Shown here one piece after another: positions 10,778 through 19,519 of a stretch of DNA of 64,000 nt. Positions within the stretch are counted from its first letter, which is position 1, and every line of letters begins with the position of its first letter. The notes beneath the pieces were generated by a model. That model had not been told where the DNA came from. It did not search any database and worked only from the letters and a program-made list of their open reading frames with translations. Source of the DNA: Rhodoplanes tepidamans (GTDB lineage Bacteria; Pseudomonadota; Alphaproteobacteria; Rhizobiales; Xanthobacteraceae); contig NZ_JAUSUJ010000003.1 in assembly GCF_030813915.1 (NCBI RefSeq), positions 186,001 through 250,000 on the forward strand. Reading direction: 5' to 3'. The position numbers and the translations under genes were made by a program.

Positions 10778-11571
10778 GCCTCGCCTACGACGCCATCCTG
10801 GCGCGCGACGGCGCGGCGCGGCTGCGCCGTGCCGCCATCGCCGCCGCGGTCGCCGCCGTCGTGATCACGGCGATGGCCGCGACCGGCCTGCTCGACCCGG
10901 CCCGCTTCGCCGACGCGTGGCCGGCCGTGGTCCAGCTCTCGCGCGAGATGTTCCCGCCGGACTTCGGCCGCTTCCCCGGCTGGCTGCGGCCGCTCGCCGA
11001 CACGCTCGCCATGTCGATCGCCGGCACCGCGATCGCGGTCGGCCTGTCGCTGCCGCTCGCGCTCGCCGCCGCCGGCAACACGACGCCCAACCGCGCCGTC
11101 TATCACGTCGCCCGGCTGGTGCTGAATCTCCTGCGCTCGATTCCCGAGCTGATCATGGGCATCATCCTGGTGGCGATGGTCGGCTTCGGGGCGCTGCCCG
11201 GCGTGCTGGCGCTCGGCCTGCACTCCGTCGGCATGGTGGGCAAGTTCTTCGCCGAGAGCATCGAGCATGTCGACCCCAAGCCGGTCGAGGCGGCGCGCGC
11301 CGCCGGCGCGACGACGCCGCAGGTGGTCTGGCACGCCGTCGTCGCCCAGGTGATGCCGCAGCTCGCCGACACCACGATCTACCGCTGGGAATACAACTTC
11401 CGCGCCTCCACGGTGCTGGGCGCGGTCGGCGCCGGCGGCATCGGCTTCGAGCTGATCGCGGCGCTGCGGGTGCTCGACTACGCCCAGGTGTCGGCGATCC
11501 TGATCTGCATGCTGGCCTGCGTGACGCTGGTCGACGGCCTCGGCGCCGCGCTGCGGCGCGGGCTGAAGTGA
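10774..11571 (+). CDS. ptxC: Phosphite/phosphonate ABC transporter, permease
   Basis: PhnE-type inner-membrane permease, 265 aa, with about six hydrophobic segments. The first anchors the N-terminus (about residues 20-42). The cytoplasmic EAA-like loop reads EAARAAGATTPQVVWHAVVA (20 residues), the coupling-helix site for the ATPase. Other typical segments are SIPELIMGIILVA and GAVGAGGIGFELIAAL. The start ATG overlaps the ptxB stop (ATGA), implying translational coupling. A family 2 palindromic repeat follows the stop, before ptxD. Confidence 0.93.
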   Translation: MSLAYDAILARDGAARLRRAAIAAAVAAVVITAMAATGLLDPARFADAWPAVVQLSREMFPPDFGRFPGWLRPLADTLAMSIAGTAIAVGLSLPLALAAAGNTTPNRAVYHVARLVLNLLRSIPELIMGIILVAMVGFGALPGVLALGLHSVGMVGKFFAESIEHVDPKPVEAARAAGATTPQVVWHAVVAQVMPQLADTTIYRWEYNFRASTVLGAVGAGGIGFELIAALRVLDYAQVSAILICMLACVTLVDGLGAALRRGLK

Positions 11572-11590
11572 TCGGTCTTGCGTCGGAACC

Positions 11591-11693
11591 GGTCATTCCG
11601 GGACGCGCGGAGCGCGGACCCGGAATCCAGCCCCACGTTCGGACGATGTCGCTGGATTCCGGGTTCGCACCTGCGGTGCGCCCCGGAATGACC
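11591..11693. repeat. Palindromic intergenic repeat, family 2 (copy 2)
   Basis: A 103 bp inverted repeat with perfect outer arms GGTCATTCCGGG and CCCGGAATGACC, closely similar to 7295-7397 (shared GCGGACCCGGAA, GATGTCGCTGGATTCCGGGT). It lies between ptxC and ptxD, 36 bp before the ptxD start. In the transcript it would form a large hairpin that could stabilise the upstream transporter mRNA or reduce read-through into ptxDE. Confidence 0.87.
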
Positions 11694-11729
11694 GAGCGAA
11701 AGCCTGCTCAGAATCGAGATTGAACGCTT

Positions 11730-12737
11730 ATGTCGCTTCCGCGTGTCGTGATCACCAATCAGCCGTTCCCCGAGACGGTCGCGCTGCTCGCCCCCCATGC
11801 CCAGCTGGACGTCAACGGCTCGCCCGAGCCGTGGACGCCCGAGGAGGTGCGCGACCGCTGCCGTGAGGCGACCGGCCTGCTCGCCTTCATGACCGACCGC
11901 ATCGACGCCGGTTTTCTCGACGCCTGCCCGTCGCTGCGGGTGATCGGCGCGGCGCTGAAGGGCTACGACAACATCGACGTCGCCGCCGCGGCGGCGCGCG
12001 GTGTCACCGTCACGATCGTTCCGGATCTCCTGACCGTGCCGACCGCCGAGCTCGCCATCGGCCTGATGCTGGCGCTCGGCCGCCACATCGTCGCCGGCGA
12101 CCGCGACATCCGCCGGAACGGCTTCTCCGGCTGGCGCCCGCGCCTCTACGGTGCCGGGCTCGCCGGCGCGACGGTCGGGATCCTGGGCTTCGGCAAGGTC
12201 GGCCAGGCGATCGCGGCGCGGCTGGTCCCGTTCGGCTGCCGCCTGCTGGCGCACGACGCGTCCGTCACCACGATCGCGCCGCCGCTGGACGCCGCCGTGA
12301 CGCTCGCCGGTCGCGACATGCTCCTTCGAGACTCCGATGTCGTCGTGCTGGCGCTGCCGCTCACCGCCGACACCCTGCACCTGATCGACGCCGCCGCGCT
12401 CGCCCGCATGAAGCCGTCGGCGCATCTCGTCAACCCGGCACGCGGCTCGCTGGTGGACGAGGCCGCCGTCGCCGACGCGCTCGCGGCGGGCCGGCTCGCC
12501 GGCTATGCGGCCGACGTGTTCGAATGCGAGGACTGGGCCCGCCGCGACCGGCCGGCCGCGATCGAGCCGCGCCTCGCCGCACCGGACGCGCCCACCGTGC
12601 TGACGCCCCACATCGGCTCCGCCGTGACGGAGCTGCGCCGGGAGATCGAACGCTCCGCCGCCGAGAGCATCCTCGACGTGCTGCAGGGCCGCCCGCCCGT
12701 GCACGCCGTCACGTTGCGTGAAACCATGCCATGCTGA
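11730..12737 (+). CDS. ptxD: NAD-dependent phosphite dehydrogenase (phosphonate dehydrogenase)
   Basis: D-2-hydroxyacid dehydrogenase-family enzyme that oxidises phosphite to phosphate with reduction of NAD+. The match to characterised PtxD is specific: Met54 in AFMTDR, Lys77 in ALKGYDN, the run VPDLLTVPTAELAIGL (about 98-113), Rossmann GFGKVG (153-158), Arg238 in NPARGS, Glu267 in the PtxD hallmark VFECEDWARRDRP, His294 in TPHIGSA and the following Arg303. All residues equivalent to the known Lys76, Arg237, Glu266, His292 and Arg301 are present. Asp176 at the end of the second Rossmann strand favours NAD over NADP. At 335 aa it is the normal size. It overlaps ptxE by 7 bp. An ordinary 2-hydroxyacid dehydrogenase is unlikely because of the EDWARRDRP and ALKGYDN signatures. 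Confidence 0.95.
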   Translation: MSLPRVVITNQPFPETVALLAPHAQLDVNGSPEPWTPEEVRDRCREATGLLAFMTDRIDAGFLDACPSLRVIGAALKGYDNIDVAAAAARGVTVTIVPDLLTVPTAELAIGLMLALGRHIVAGDRDIRRNGFSGWRPRLYGAGLAGATVGILGFGKVGQAIAARLVPFGCRLLAHDASVTTIAPPLDAAVTLAGRDMLLRDSDVVVLALPLTADTLHLIDAAALARMKPSAHLVNPARGSLVDEAAVADALAAGRLAGYAADVFECEDWARRDRPAAIEPRLAAPDAPTVLTPHIGSAVTELRREIERSAAESILDVLQGRPPVHAVTLRETMPC

Positions 12738-13609
12738 ACCTCGTCCATGTCCGCTCGTTCCTGGCCGTCATCGAGCACGCCGGCGTTCGCGCCGCGGCAC
12801 GCCGCCTCGCGCTGTCGCCGTCGACCGTGCTGGCGCATCTCGATCTGCTCGAGGACGACCTGGCCGCGCCACTGGTCGACCGCGCCCGCGGCCGCGTCGC
12901 CCCGACCGCCCAGGGCCTCGCCTTCCTGCCGCTCGCCCGCGCGCTGATCACGACCGCCGAGGAGGCGCGCCGGCTGGTGCGCACCGCGCCGCTGCGAATC
13001 GCCGCCGCCAGCAATGTCGGGGTCTATCTGCTCAACGTGGTGCTGGCCGAGTTCCAACGGTCGGAGTCCTGCGCCGTCGACCTGTGGATCGGCCCCAATC
13101 GCGACGTGGCGGAGCGGCTGGTGCGCGGCCGCGCCGACCTCGCCATGATGGAGTGGTGGGACGGGCGCCCCGGTTTCCGGGCCCACACCTGGCGGCGCGA
13201 GCCGCTGGTCGTCATCGTGCCGCCGTCGCACGCGTGGGCGGCCCGCGAGAGCGTGACGACGGCGGATCTGCTCGCCGCGCCGCTGCTCGGCGGCGAGCCC
13301 GGCACCGGCACCGGCACGCTGCTGCGCGCGGCGCTCGGGCCGGCCGCCGACCGCATCGCCACCGTCGACGGCTTCGGCAGCACCGAGGCGGTGAAGCGCG
13401 CCGTGCGGGCCGGCCTCGGCGTGTCGATCGTGCTCGCCTCGTCGGTCGCCGACGAGGTGGCGGCCGGCCATCTGGTCGCCCTGCCGGTCGCCGACGCGGC
13501 GCTCGTCAAGGAGATCCGCCTCGTCGTGCCGGAGGCGCTGCCGCCCACCGCGGCGGCGGCCCGCTTCGCCACCCATGCCATCGGCCGGCCCTCGCGCGCC
13601 GAGGCCTGA
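12731..13609 (+). CDS. ptxE: LysR-family regulator of phosphite metabolism
   Basis: LysR-type transcriptional regulator, 292 aa. An N-terminal winged helix-turn-helix (AAARRLALSPSTVLAHLDLL, about 22-41) is followed by a periplasmic-binding-protein-like effector domain from about residue 87. The gene begins inside the 3' end of ptxD, the position occupied by ptxE in known phosphite oxidation clusters, hence the name. Its effector is unknown; phosphite or phosphate are guesses. Because a Pho box lies upstream of ptxA, PtxE may give additional control. A GACCGTGCACGGTC palindrome spans its stop codon region. Confidence 0.87.
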   Translation: MLNLVHVRSFLAVIEHAGVRAAARRLALSPSTVLAHLDLLEDDLAAPLVDRARGRVAPTAQGLAFLPLARALITTAEEARRLVRTAPLRIAAASNVGVYLLNVVLAEFQRSESCAVDLWIGPNRDVAERLVRGRADLAMMEWWDGRPGFRAHTWRREPLVVIVPPSHAWAARESVTTADLLAAPLLGGEPGTGTGTLLRAALGPAADRIATVDGFGSTEAVKRAVRAGLGVSIVLASSVADEVAAGHLVALPVADAALVKEIRLVVPEALPPTAAAARFATHAIGRPSRAEA

Positions 13610-14214
13610 CCGTGCACGGTCGCCCGCGACGGTCGACAGACGGACGCGGCCCGGCTGCGCACGGCCGCCGACAAAAAACCCGACAGACTGCCGGGAACTC
13701 GGGCTCGACTCTTCACCGGGCCTTAAGCAAAATGCCTGAGCATTCTCGATCCTGGTCCGGGGATCGGCTCCCCGCCGAGGTCCGGACCGGCGAGCGTGGC
13801 CTGCGGGTCCGATGGTGACAGTCGCCCTGACTGTGCCGGGGCGCACCTGTCGTGAGCCATCGGGGACGTAGGAAGTCGGCCGGAGGCGGTTCTAGAACGC
13901 CACTGGCGGGCCGATCCACCGCCGACGAGGCGTTTCTCGTTGCGGGGGCTGTCGTCACTCCTTCCCGGAGCGTTGCGGCGGGACCCGGAACCAATCGCGA
14001 GATTGGCCTCCGGGTCATCGTGTGCGCGCTCCCGCGACGGCAGCCTCCGGCTCGAGACCTCGTTCCGACCCGGCGCACGATCGGCGACCGGAGGTCACGC
14101 AGCCACGGCGTCACAACGGCCCGGGGACGCGCGACAATCGCTCATGTTCAGCCCGCATCTCCGGGGGTTATCCGCCGCTGCCGTGCCGGCGGCTGCCGGG
14201 CTGACCTCCCCGCC
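13610..14214. other. Intergenic region with degenerate hairpins
   Basis: About 600 bp with no convincing gene between ptxE (+) and the MBL-fold gene (-). It holds a strong hairpin at 13982-14016: GACCCGGAACCAATC pairs with GATTGGCCTCCGGGTC. The GGACCCGGAA core resembles family 2 repeats, so it may be a decayed copy. Other small inverted repeats (AATGC/GCATT near 13730) are weak. Confidence 0.5.
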
Positions 14215-15084
14215 TCACCGGCCCGGCAGCACCAGGAACTTCGGCTTCTGCGGCAGCGTCGTCTTCGCCAGCACGACCGAGGGCGTGTCGGAGAACTCCA
14301 CCTCGTAGTCGGCCTTCACCCGCTCGAGGAAGCGGTCGAGCGTGTAGCGGCTGAAGTAGTGCATCGGGATCATCAGCGGCGCCTTGAGGGCGGCGATCAC
14401 CTCGACCATGCCTTCGAGATCGAGCGTGTAGCTGCCGTCGACCGGCACCAGCACCACGTCGACGCGGCCGATCTCGGCGATCTGCTGGGGCGTCAGCGTG
14501 TGATGCAGGTGGCCGAGATGGGCGATGCACAGCGTGCCGACCTCGATGACGAAGATCGAGTTGCCGTGCCGCGTCGTGCCGCCGGCCCAGTCGCGGATGT
14601 TGGTGGCGACGCTGCGCACATGGACGTCCTGATACGAGACGTCGTGCCCGGCCGGCTTGCCGTCGTCGCGCCAGCCGTGCAGCACGAAGCGGATGCCGGG
14701 ATCGGGCGACAGCGTGTAGTGGGTCGAGTGCGCCCGGTTCATGGTGGCGATGTCGGGCAGCACCGGCGGCTTGACGTAGTCGTTGTAGTCGGTGGCCACC
14801 CGCACCAGCCGCGGGCTCTCGATCAGGAAGGTGGAGTGGCCGACATAGGTGATGCGCGCCTGGTCGGGCGCGAGCGCGGCCGGCAGGAAGGCCGCCGGCC
14901 TGACCCGCGGCGACGTCCCGGACACGAGCCCCGGGCAGGTATCGAGCCGCTCGGGCGGAGCGGGCGCCGCCGGGGCGGCCGGCTGGGCGCCGGACGGCAG
15001 GACGGCGAAGGGCAGGATCAGCAGAGCGAGCAGGAGGGCGGGCGACCGGATCGGGGTCGCACGCCGGACGGGGGTCTCGGGCAT
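14215..15084 (-). CDS. Exported MBL-fold metallohydrolase-like protein
   Basis: Metallo-beta-lactamase superfamily protein of 289 aa in the UlaG-like branch. Starting at ATG 15084 gives a basic N-terminus then a hydrophobic signal (SPALLLALLILPFAVLPSGA, 20 residues) and a Pro/Ala-rich linker, indicating export. The fold markers are ITYVGHSTFLIES near the start of the mature domain, IAHLGHLHHTLT (the HxGHxHH-like loop), VLVPVDGSYTLD and LMIPMHYFS. The DWAGG / HGNS segment suits UlaG-like proteins. An upstream in-frame start would bury the signal peptide. Substrate unknown. It is a single gene, convergent with ptxE. Confidence 0.82.
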   Translation of the reverse strand: MPETPVRRATPIRSPALLLALLILPFAVLPSGAQPAAPAAPAPPERLDTCPGLVSGTSPRVRPAAFLPAALAPDQARITYVGHSTFLIESPRLVRVATDYNDYVKPPVLPDIATMNRAHSTHYTLSPDPGIRFVLHGWRDDGKPAGHDVSYQDVHVRSVATNIRDWAGGTTRHGNSIFVIEVGTLCIAHLGHLHHTLTPQQIAEIGRVDVVLVPVDGSYTLDLEGMVEVIAALKAPLMIPMHYFSRYTLDRFLERVKADYEVEFSDTPSVVLAKTTLPQKPKFLVLPGR

Positions 15085-15299
15085 GCGGGCTCCTTGGTGT
15101 CTGCACGCCAAGCATAACCCGTGCCCCGGGGCCGCCGGAAATCCCCCTCGTGCCCGCCTGACCACAACGTGATGGCCGAAACCGCGCGTCGCGGGCGAAC
15201 GGCCGCGGGATCGCCCGCCGCGAACGCGGATCGGGCGGGCGCCTCGCGGCGGCCCGCCCGATCGAAACACACGGAAACGATTATCCTTCGGCTCGCCGG

Positions 15300-16400
15300 T
15301 CAGCGGGCGACGATGAGCCCGCGCGAGGTGACGACGATCCAGCGGCCGTCCTGCTTGCGGATGCTCTCGACCCGCAGGCCGTCGGGCAGCCGGTCGCCGG
15401 GCTCCACCTCGACATAGCCGTAGCGGCCCTCCAGCAGCGCGATGCCGCGGCGTACGTCGCGCACCACCCAGCCGTTGACCACCGGCGGCGCCGGCGGGCG
15501 CGGATCGCCGAGCGAGGCGGTCACGTCGGCCGAGGCCACGGCGAGCGGTGCGGCGGCCTGGGCGCTCGACGCCTGGACCGTGCTCGCTTGGCCGCCCTGG
15601 GCGGCAGCCGCCTGGGCCTGCAGGGTGCTCGGGGGGGCGCCGCTCCCCTGGGTCTGGCTCGCCGTCTGGCCGACCCGCTTCTCCAGCCGGTCGATCGCGT
15701 CGCCGAGCCTGGCGAGCTTCTGGGCGGGCTCCGCCTGGGCCCGCTCGGTGCGCTCCATCCGGTCGGTGAGCTTGGCGGTCTGGGTCTGCAGCGCCTTGGT
15801 CGAGTTCTCCAGGCTGGTGCGCAGCCCGGCGACGTCGCGCTGGAGATCGGCGACCGTCGCCCGCAGGGCGCCGTCGTCGGGCACCCGCACCACCGCCGGA
15901 GCGGCCGGCTCGGGGGCGAAGCTGGTGGCCGCGAAGGTGCCGGCGAGCGCCCCGAACGAGGTCGCCACCGCGATCACGGCCGCGACCTTCATGTAGGGCG
16001 GCAGCTGGAACGAGAAACGCCGGCGCGGCGTCTCGTCGATGTCGATCGTGTCGCCGGCGCGCCAGCCGTCGTGCTCGACCGCGGGCGCGGCCGGGATCGG
16101 CATGCTGCGACGCGGCCCGCGCGAGGGCCCTTCGAGGAACGCCTGACCGTGCCGGTCGTCGGCGCCGCCACGGCCGCCGCCCGATCCCGCCGCCGTCTCC
16201 GGCTCCGGACGCGGCAGGCGCGGCTGGCCCGGCGGCCGGGCCTGGGCCTGCGCCGAAGTGGGCCCGACCGCGGGCTCGCCGGCCGGGAAGGCCTCGTGGT
16301 TCGGGTCGATCGGATCGGAACCGATGGCCTCGGGGCCGAAGGAGGTCGGGCCGGTGTCCCGGCGGCCGAAGCCGCGCTCGCCCGTGTCGTGCTCGCCCAT
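15300..16400 (-). CDS. Membrane-anchored coiled-coil protein, unknown function
   Basis: I do not recognise a named family. The 366-residue product has a Pro/Gly/acidic disordered N-terminus (about 1-115), one transmembrane helix (MKVAAVIAVATSFGALAGTF, about 136-155), a coiled coil (roughly 175-250; ATVADLQRDVAGLRTSLENS, TDRMERTERAQ), an Ala/Gln-rich linker, and a compact C-terminal domain with VVNGWVVRDVRRGIALLEGR (about 305-324) and a final SRGLIVAR. Topology would place the C-terminal part in the periplasm. The ATG at 16400 is preferred to a TTG at 16442. It precedes the adenosine kinase gene's 3' end in the same direction, 200 bp away. Confidence 0.75.
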   Translation of the reverse strand: MGEHDTGERGFGRRDTGPTSFGPEAIGSDPIDPNHEAFPAGEPAVGPTSAQAQARPPGQPRLPRPEPETAAGSGGGRGGADDRHGQAFLEGPSRGPRRSMPIPAAPAVEHDGWRAGDTIDIDETPRRRFSFQLPPYMKVAAVIAVATSFGALAGTFAATSFAPEPAAPAVVRVPDDGALRATVADLQRDVAGLRTSLENSTKALQTQTAKLTDRMERTERAQAEPAQKLARLGDAIDRLEKRVGQTASQTQGSGAPPSTLQAQAAAAQGGQASTVQASSAQAAAPLAVASADVTASLGDPRPPAPPVVNGWVVRDVRRGIALLEGRYGYVEVEPGDRLPDGLRVESIRKQDGRWIVVTSRGLIVAR

Positions 16401-16599
16401 GGCGGGGGCTCCACTTCGAATCGCGTCGAACGGTTCAACCAACCGTTAACGATGCGCGCTTACCAAATCGTTACGGTTCTCCTCTTCGCAGGCGGCTTTG
16501 GCCGAATCGCGGCCCCGTCGTGGCGGACTGTGGCGCCCCGGCGGCAGGCTGCGGCATGCTGAAAACTCTCTTAAAGTTGGGGCCGTGTGGGTCACACGG

Positions 16600-17601
16600 T
16601 CAGACGGCGAGCCCGCTCTCGCCGGCGAGAGCGGCCAGCGAGACCCCGGGACGGGCGCCGAGATGCTGGATCACCTCGGCCGCGGCGAGCGCGCCGAGCC
16701 GCGCCGACTCCTCGTGCGAGCGGCCGCGGGCGAGCCCGACCAGGAAGCCCGCCGCGAACAGGTCGCCGGCGCCCGTGGTGTCGACCACCCGCTGCACCGG
16801 AACGGCCTTCACGGCGGCGGTCTCCTCGCGCGACACGACCAGGCAGCCCTGCTCGCTGCGGGTGACGGCGGCGAGCTTCACGTCGCTGCGGAGCTGCGCC
16901 AGCGCGGCGTCGAGATCGGCGGTCTGATAGAGACTGTGCAGCTCCGCCTCGTTGGCGAAGACGAGGTCGACCGTGCCGGAGCGCATCAGGTGCAGGAACT
17001 CGTCGCGCCAGCGGTCGACGCAGAAGGCGTCCGACAGCGTCAGCGCGACGATCCGGCCGGCCCCGTGGGCGATCTCGGCGGCCTTGAGGAACGCGTTCTT
17101 GGCGTTCTCCGGGTCCCACAGATAGCCTTCGAGATAGGTGATGGCGGCGCCCGCCACCGCGTCGACGTCGATGTCGATCGGATGCAGGTCCTGGGCGGCG
17201 CCCAGATAGGTGTTCATGGTGCGCTCGCCGTCCGGCGTGACCATGATGAAGCAGCGGGCGGTCGCCGGGCCGGCGGCGGCGGGCGGCGTGTCGAACGCCA
17301 CCCTGGCGGCCCGGATGTCGTGGGTGAAGACGCCGCCGAGCCCGTCGTTCTTCACCTTGCCGACGAAGCAGGCGCGCGCCCCGAACCCGGCGATTCCGAC
17401 GATCGTGTTGGCGGCCGAGCCGCCGGAGATCTCGACGGCCGGGCCCATCGCCGCGTAGACGGCCTCGGCGCGGTCCTCGTCGATCAGGGACATGCTGCCC
17501 TTGCGCATGCCGTGCGCGACCAGGAAGTCGTCCTCGGCATGGGCGATCACGTCGACGATGGCATTGCCGATTCCGAGCACGTCGTAGCGGGGTGCGGTCA
17601 T
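16600..17601 (-). CDS. Adenosine kinase (PfkB/ribokinase family)
   Basis: Sugar/nucleoside kinase of the PfkB family, most like alphaproteobacterial adenosine kinases; it would phosphorylate adenosine to AMP in the cytosol. In 333 residues it shows the N-terminal VLGIGNAIVDVIA, SGGSAANTIVGIAGFGA (PfkB signature 1 region), the acceptor-site YLEGYLWDP, and the catalytic DTTGAGD with FAAGFL close to residue 290. ATG 17601 starts directly before the first beta strand; in-frame codons further upstream give an Arg-rich leader. It is divergent from murJ. Other PfkB kinases are possible, but the overall pattern favours adenosine. Confidence 0.88.
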   Translation of the reverse strand: MTAPRYDVLGIGNAIVDVIAHAEDDFLVAHGMRKGSMSLIDEDRAEAVYAAMGPAVEISGGSAANTIVGIAGFGARACFVGKVKNDGLGGVFTHDIRAARVAFDTPPAAAGPATARCFIMVTPDGERTMNTYLGAAQDLHPIDIDVDAVAGAAITYLEGYLWDPENAKNAFLKAAEIAHGAGRIVALTLSDAFCVDRWRDEFLHLMRSGTVDLVFANEAELHSLYQTADLDAALAQLRSDVKLAAVTRSEQGCLVVSREETAAVKAVPVQRVVDTTGAGDLFAAGFLVGLARGRSHEESARLGALAAAEVIQHLGARPGVSLAALAGESGLAV

Positions 17602-17807
17602 CCGGTCACTCGCGATGGTCCGGTCCCCGCCGGCGCGCGCCGCGCTTGCCGGGGGCCCGTCGACCCTGCATAGGTCATGAAAACGCGCGTGCCCGGCCGG
17701 GCGCGTCGCGAAGCGGCGGCGCACTATACCGACGGGCCGCCTCGTTTCAACGCCAGCGCGCGGCACGGCCCGCGACGCCCCCGCCGCACGTCCGGAGCCC
17801 GGACCGC

Positions 17808-19430
17808 ATGCTCGAACCCGACAGGGCAGGACCGGAGGGGACCGGTGCGACCGCCACGGGCGGGCTCGCCCGGAAGGTCGGCACGGTCGGCGCCGCGACG
17901 CTCGGCTCGCGCCTGCTCGCCTTCCTGCGCGATGCCGGCATCGCGGCCCTGCTCGGCGCCGGGCCGATGGCGGACGCCTATTTCGCCGCCCTGCAGGTGC
18001 CGAACCTGTTCCGCCGGCTGCTCGCCGAAGGCGCTCTGAACGGCGCCTTCGTGCCGCTGTGGCTGCGGCTGCGCGAGACGAAGGGACGGCACGCCGTCCG
18101 GGCCTTCGGAGAGGGCGCGCTCGGCGCGATGGCGGCCGGGCTCGGGCTCGCCACGCTTCTGCTGATCGCCGCGGCGCCCGCCGTCGTCCACGTGATCGCG
18201 CCGGGCTTCTCGGCCGACGGCGCGCGGTTCGATGCCGCCGTGTCGCTGGTGCGGCTGTCCGCCCCCTATGTGGCGATCGCCGGCTGCGTCGCCGTGCTGG
18301 GGGCGATCCTCAATGCCGAGGGCCGGGTGACGGCGGTCGCCTTCGGGCCGATCGTGTTCAACGGCGTGCTGATCGCGGCCGTCGCCGGCCTGCTGCTCGG
18401 CGGACCGGCCCTGACGGCCCAGGCCGGCGCCGTGCTGGCGATCGCCATCGTGGTCGCCGGCCTCGGCCAGACGGTGCTGATCGGAAGCGCCGCGCGGCGC
18501 CTCCCGGCGCATCCGCGGCGCCCCCGCCTCGCCGCCGACCCGGAGCTGCGCCGCCTGTTCGCGCTCGCCGGGCCCGGCCTGCTCGCCGGCGGCATCCCGC
18601 AGATCACCCTGATGGCCGGCGCCATGATCGCGTCGCCGTCGCCGGCCGCCGTGTCGTGGCTCTACTACGCCGACCGGCTCTACGAGTTTCCGCTCGGCGT
18701 CGTCTCGGTGGCGATCGCCGCCGTGATGGGGCCGGCGATCGCCGGCACGGTGCGGACCGGCACGGCCGCGCAGATCGCCGCCGCGCAGGGCCGCGCCATG
18801 GAGCTGGCGCTCGGCCTCGCCTTGCCGTCCATGGTCGGCTTCGTGCTGCTCGCCGAGCCGATCGCCCGCGCCCTGTTCGAGCGCGGCGCGTTCTCGGCGC
18901 ACGACACCGCCATGGTGTCGGCGGCGCTCGCCGCCCTCGCTTCGGGCCTGCCCGGCCATGTCGCCGAAAAGGTTCTGGGTGCCATCTCGTTCGCCCGCGA
19001 GGACACCCGCACCCCGATGTGGACGGCGCTCGGCGGGCTCGCCGCGTCGAGCGCCGCGGCGCTCGCCCTCTTCCCGCATCACGGCCATGTCGGGGTCGCG
19101 GCCGGCATCGCGGCGGGCGGCTATGTCGCCCCGGCGCTGCTGGCGCTGGTGCTGGCCCGGCGCGGCTGGCTGCGCTTCGACCCGGCCGCCGCGACCCGCA
19201 TTCCCCGCATCGTGCTGGCGGCCGTCGTCACCGGGATCGTGGTGCTCGCCGCCCGGACGCTCACCGACGCGGCCGGGATCCCCTCCGGGACGCTCGGCCG
19301 GTTCGCCGTGCTGCTCGCGCTGCTGGCAGCCGGCCTCGGCACCTATGTGGCGATGCTGGGGCTGCTGCGGATCGTCCGTCCGACCGAGATTGCCGCCGCG
19401 CTGCGCCGCGGTCCCCGCCGGCCCGCCTGA
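17808..19430 (+). CDS. murJ: Lipid II flippase MurJ
   Basis: Inner-membrane flippase of the MOP superfamily that exports lipid II for peptidoglycan synthesis. The 540-residue protein is almost entirely hydrophobic helices (about 14 predicted by eye). Family signatures are GSRLLAFLRDAGIAALLGAG near residue 30, FFxALQVPNLFRRLLAEGAL-like text (in part VPNLFRRLLAEGALNGAFVP, 20 residues) with the conserved Arg pair, SWLYYADRLYEFPLGVVSVA (20 residues) and the FERGAFSAHDT motif. The ATG at 17808 lies just before the first helix. It begins a short plus-strand run with trpS 89 bp downstream. Confidence 0.95.
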   Translation: MLEPDRAGPEGTGATATGGLARKVGTVGAATLGSRLLAFLRDAGIAALLGAGPMADAYFAALQVPNLFRRLLAEGALNGAFVPLWLRLRETKGRHAVRAFGEGALGAMAAGLGLATLLLIAAAPAVVHVIAPGFSADGARFDAAVSLVRLSAPYVAIAGCVAVLGAILNAEGRVTAVAFGPIVFNGVLIAAVAGLLLGGPALTAQAGAVLAIAIVVAGLGQTVLIGSAARRLPAHPRRPRLAADPELRRLFALAGPGLLAGGIPQITLMAGAMIASPSPAAVSWLYYADRLYEFPLGVVSVAIAAVMGPAIAGTVRTGTAAQIAAAQGRAMELALGLALPSMVGFVLLAEPIARALFERGAFSAHDTAMVSAALAALASGLPGHVAEKVLGAISFAREDTRTPMWTALGGLAASSAAALALFPHHGHVGVAAGIAAGGYVAPALLALVLARRGWLRFDPAAATRIPRIVLAAVVTGIVVLAARTLTDAAGIPSGTLGRFAVLLALLAAGLGTYVAMLGLLRIVRPTEIAAALRRGPRRPA

Positions 19431-19519
19431 CCGCATATATCCGGCCGGCCCCTTGCGCCCCCTGGCGGCGCGTGGCAAACCGCCGCCGCGATCCAGGCGT
19501 GGATCCGGAGGAGTGACCG

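Noticed and set aside
13610-14214. A possible gene between ptxE and the MBL-fold gene
   Set aside because: All frames have low-complexity, Arg/Ser-rich translations without start signals or recognisable motifs; hairpins dominate the region.
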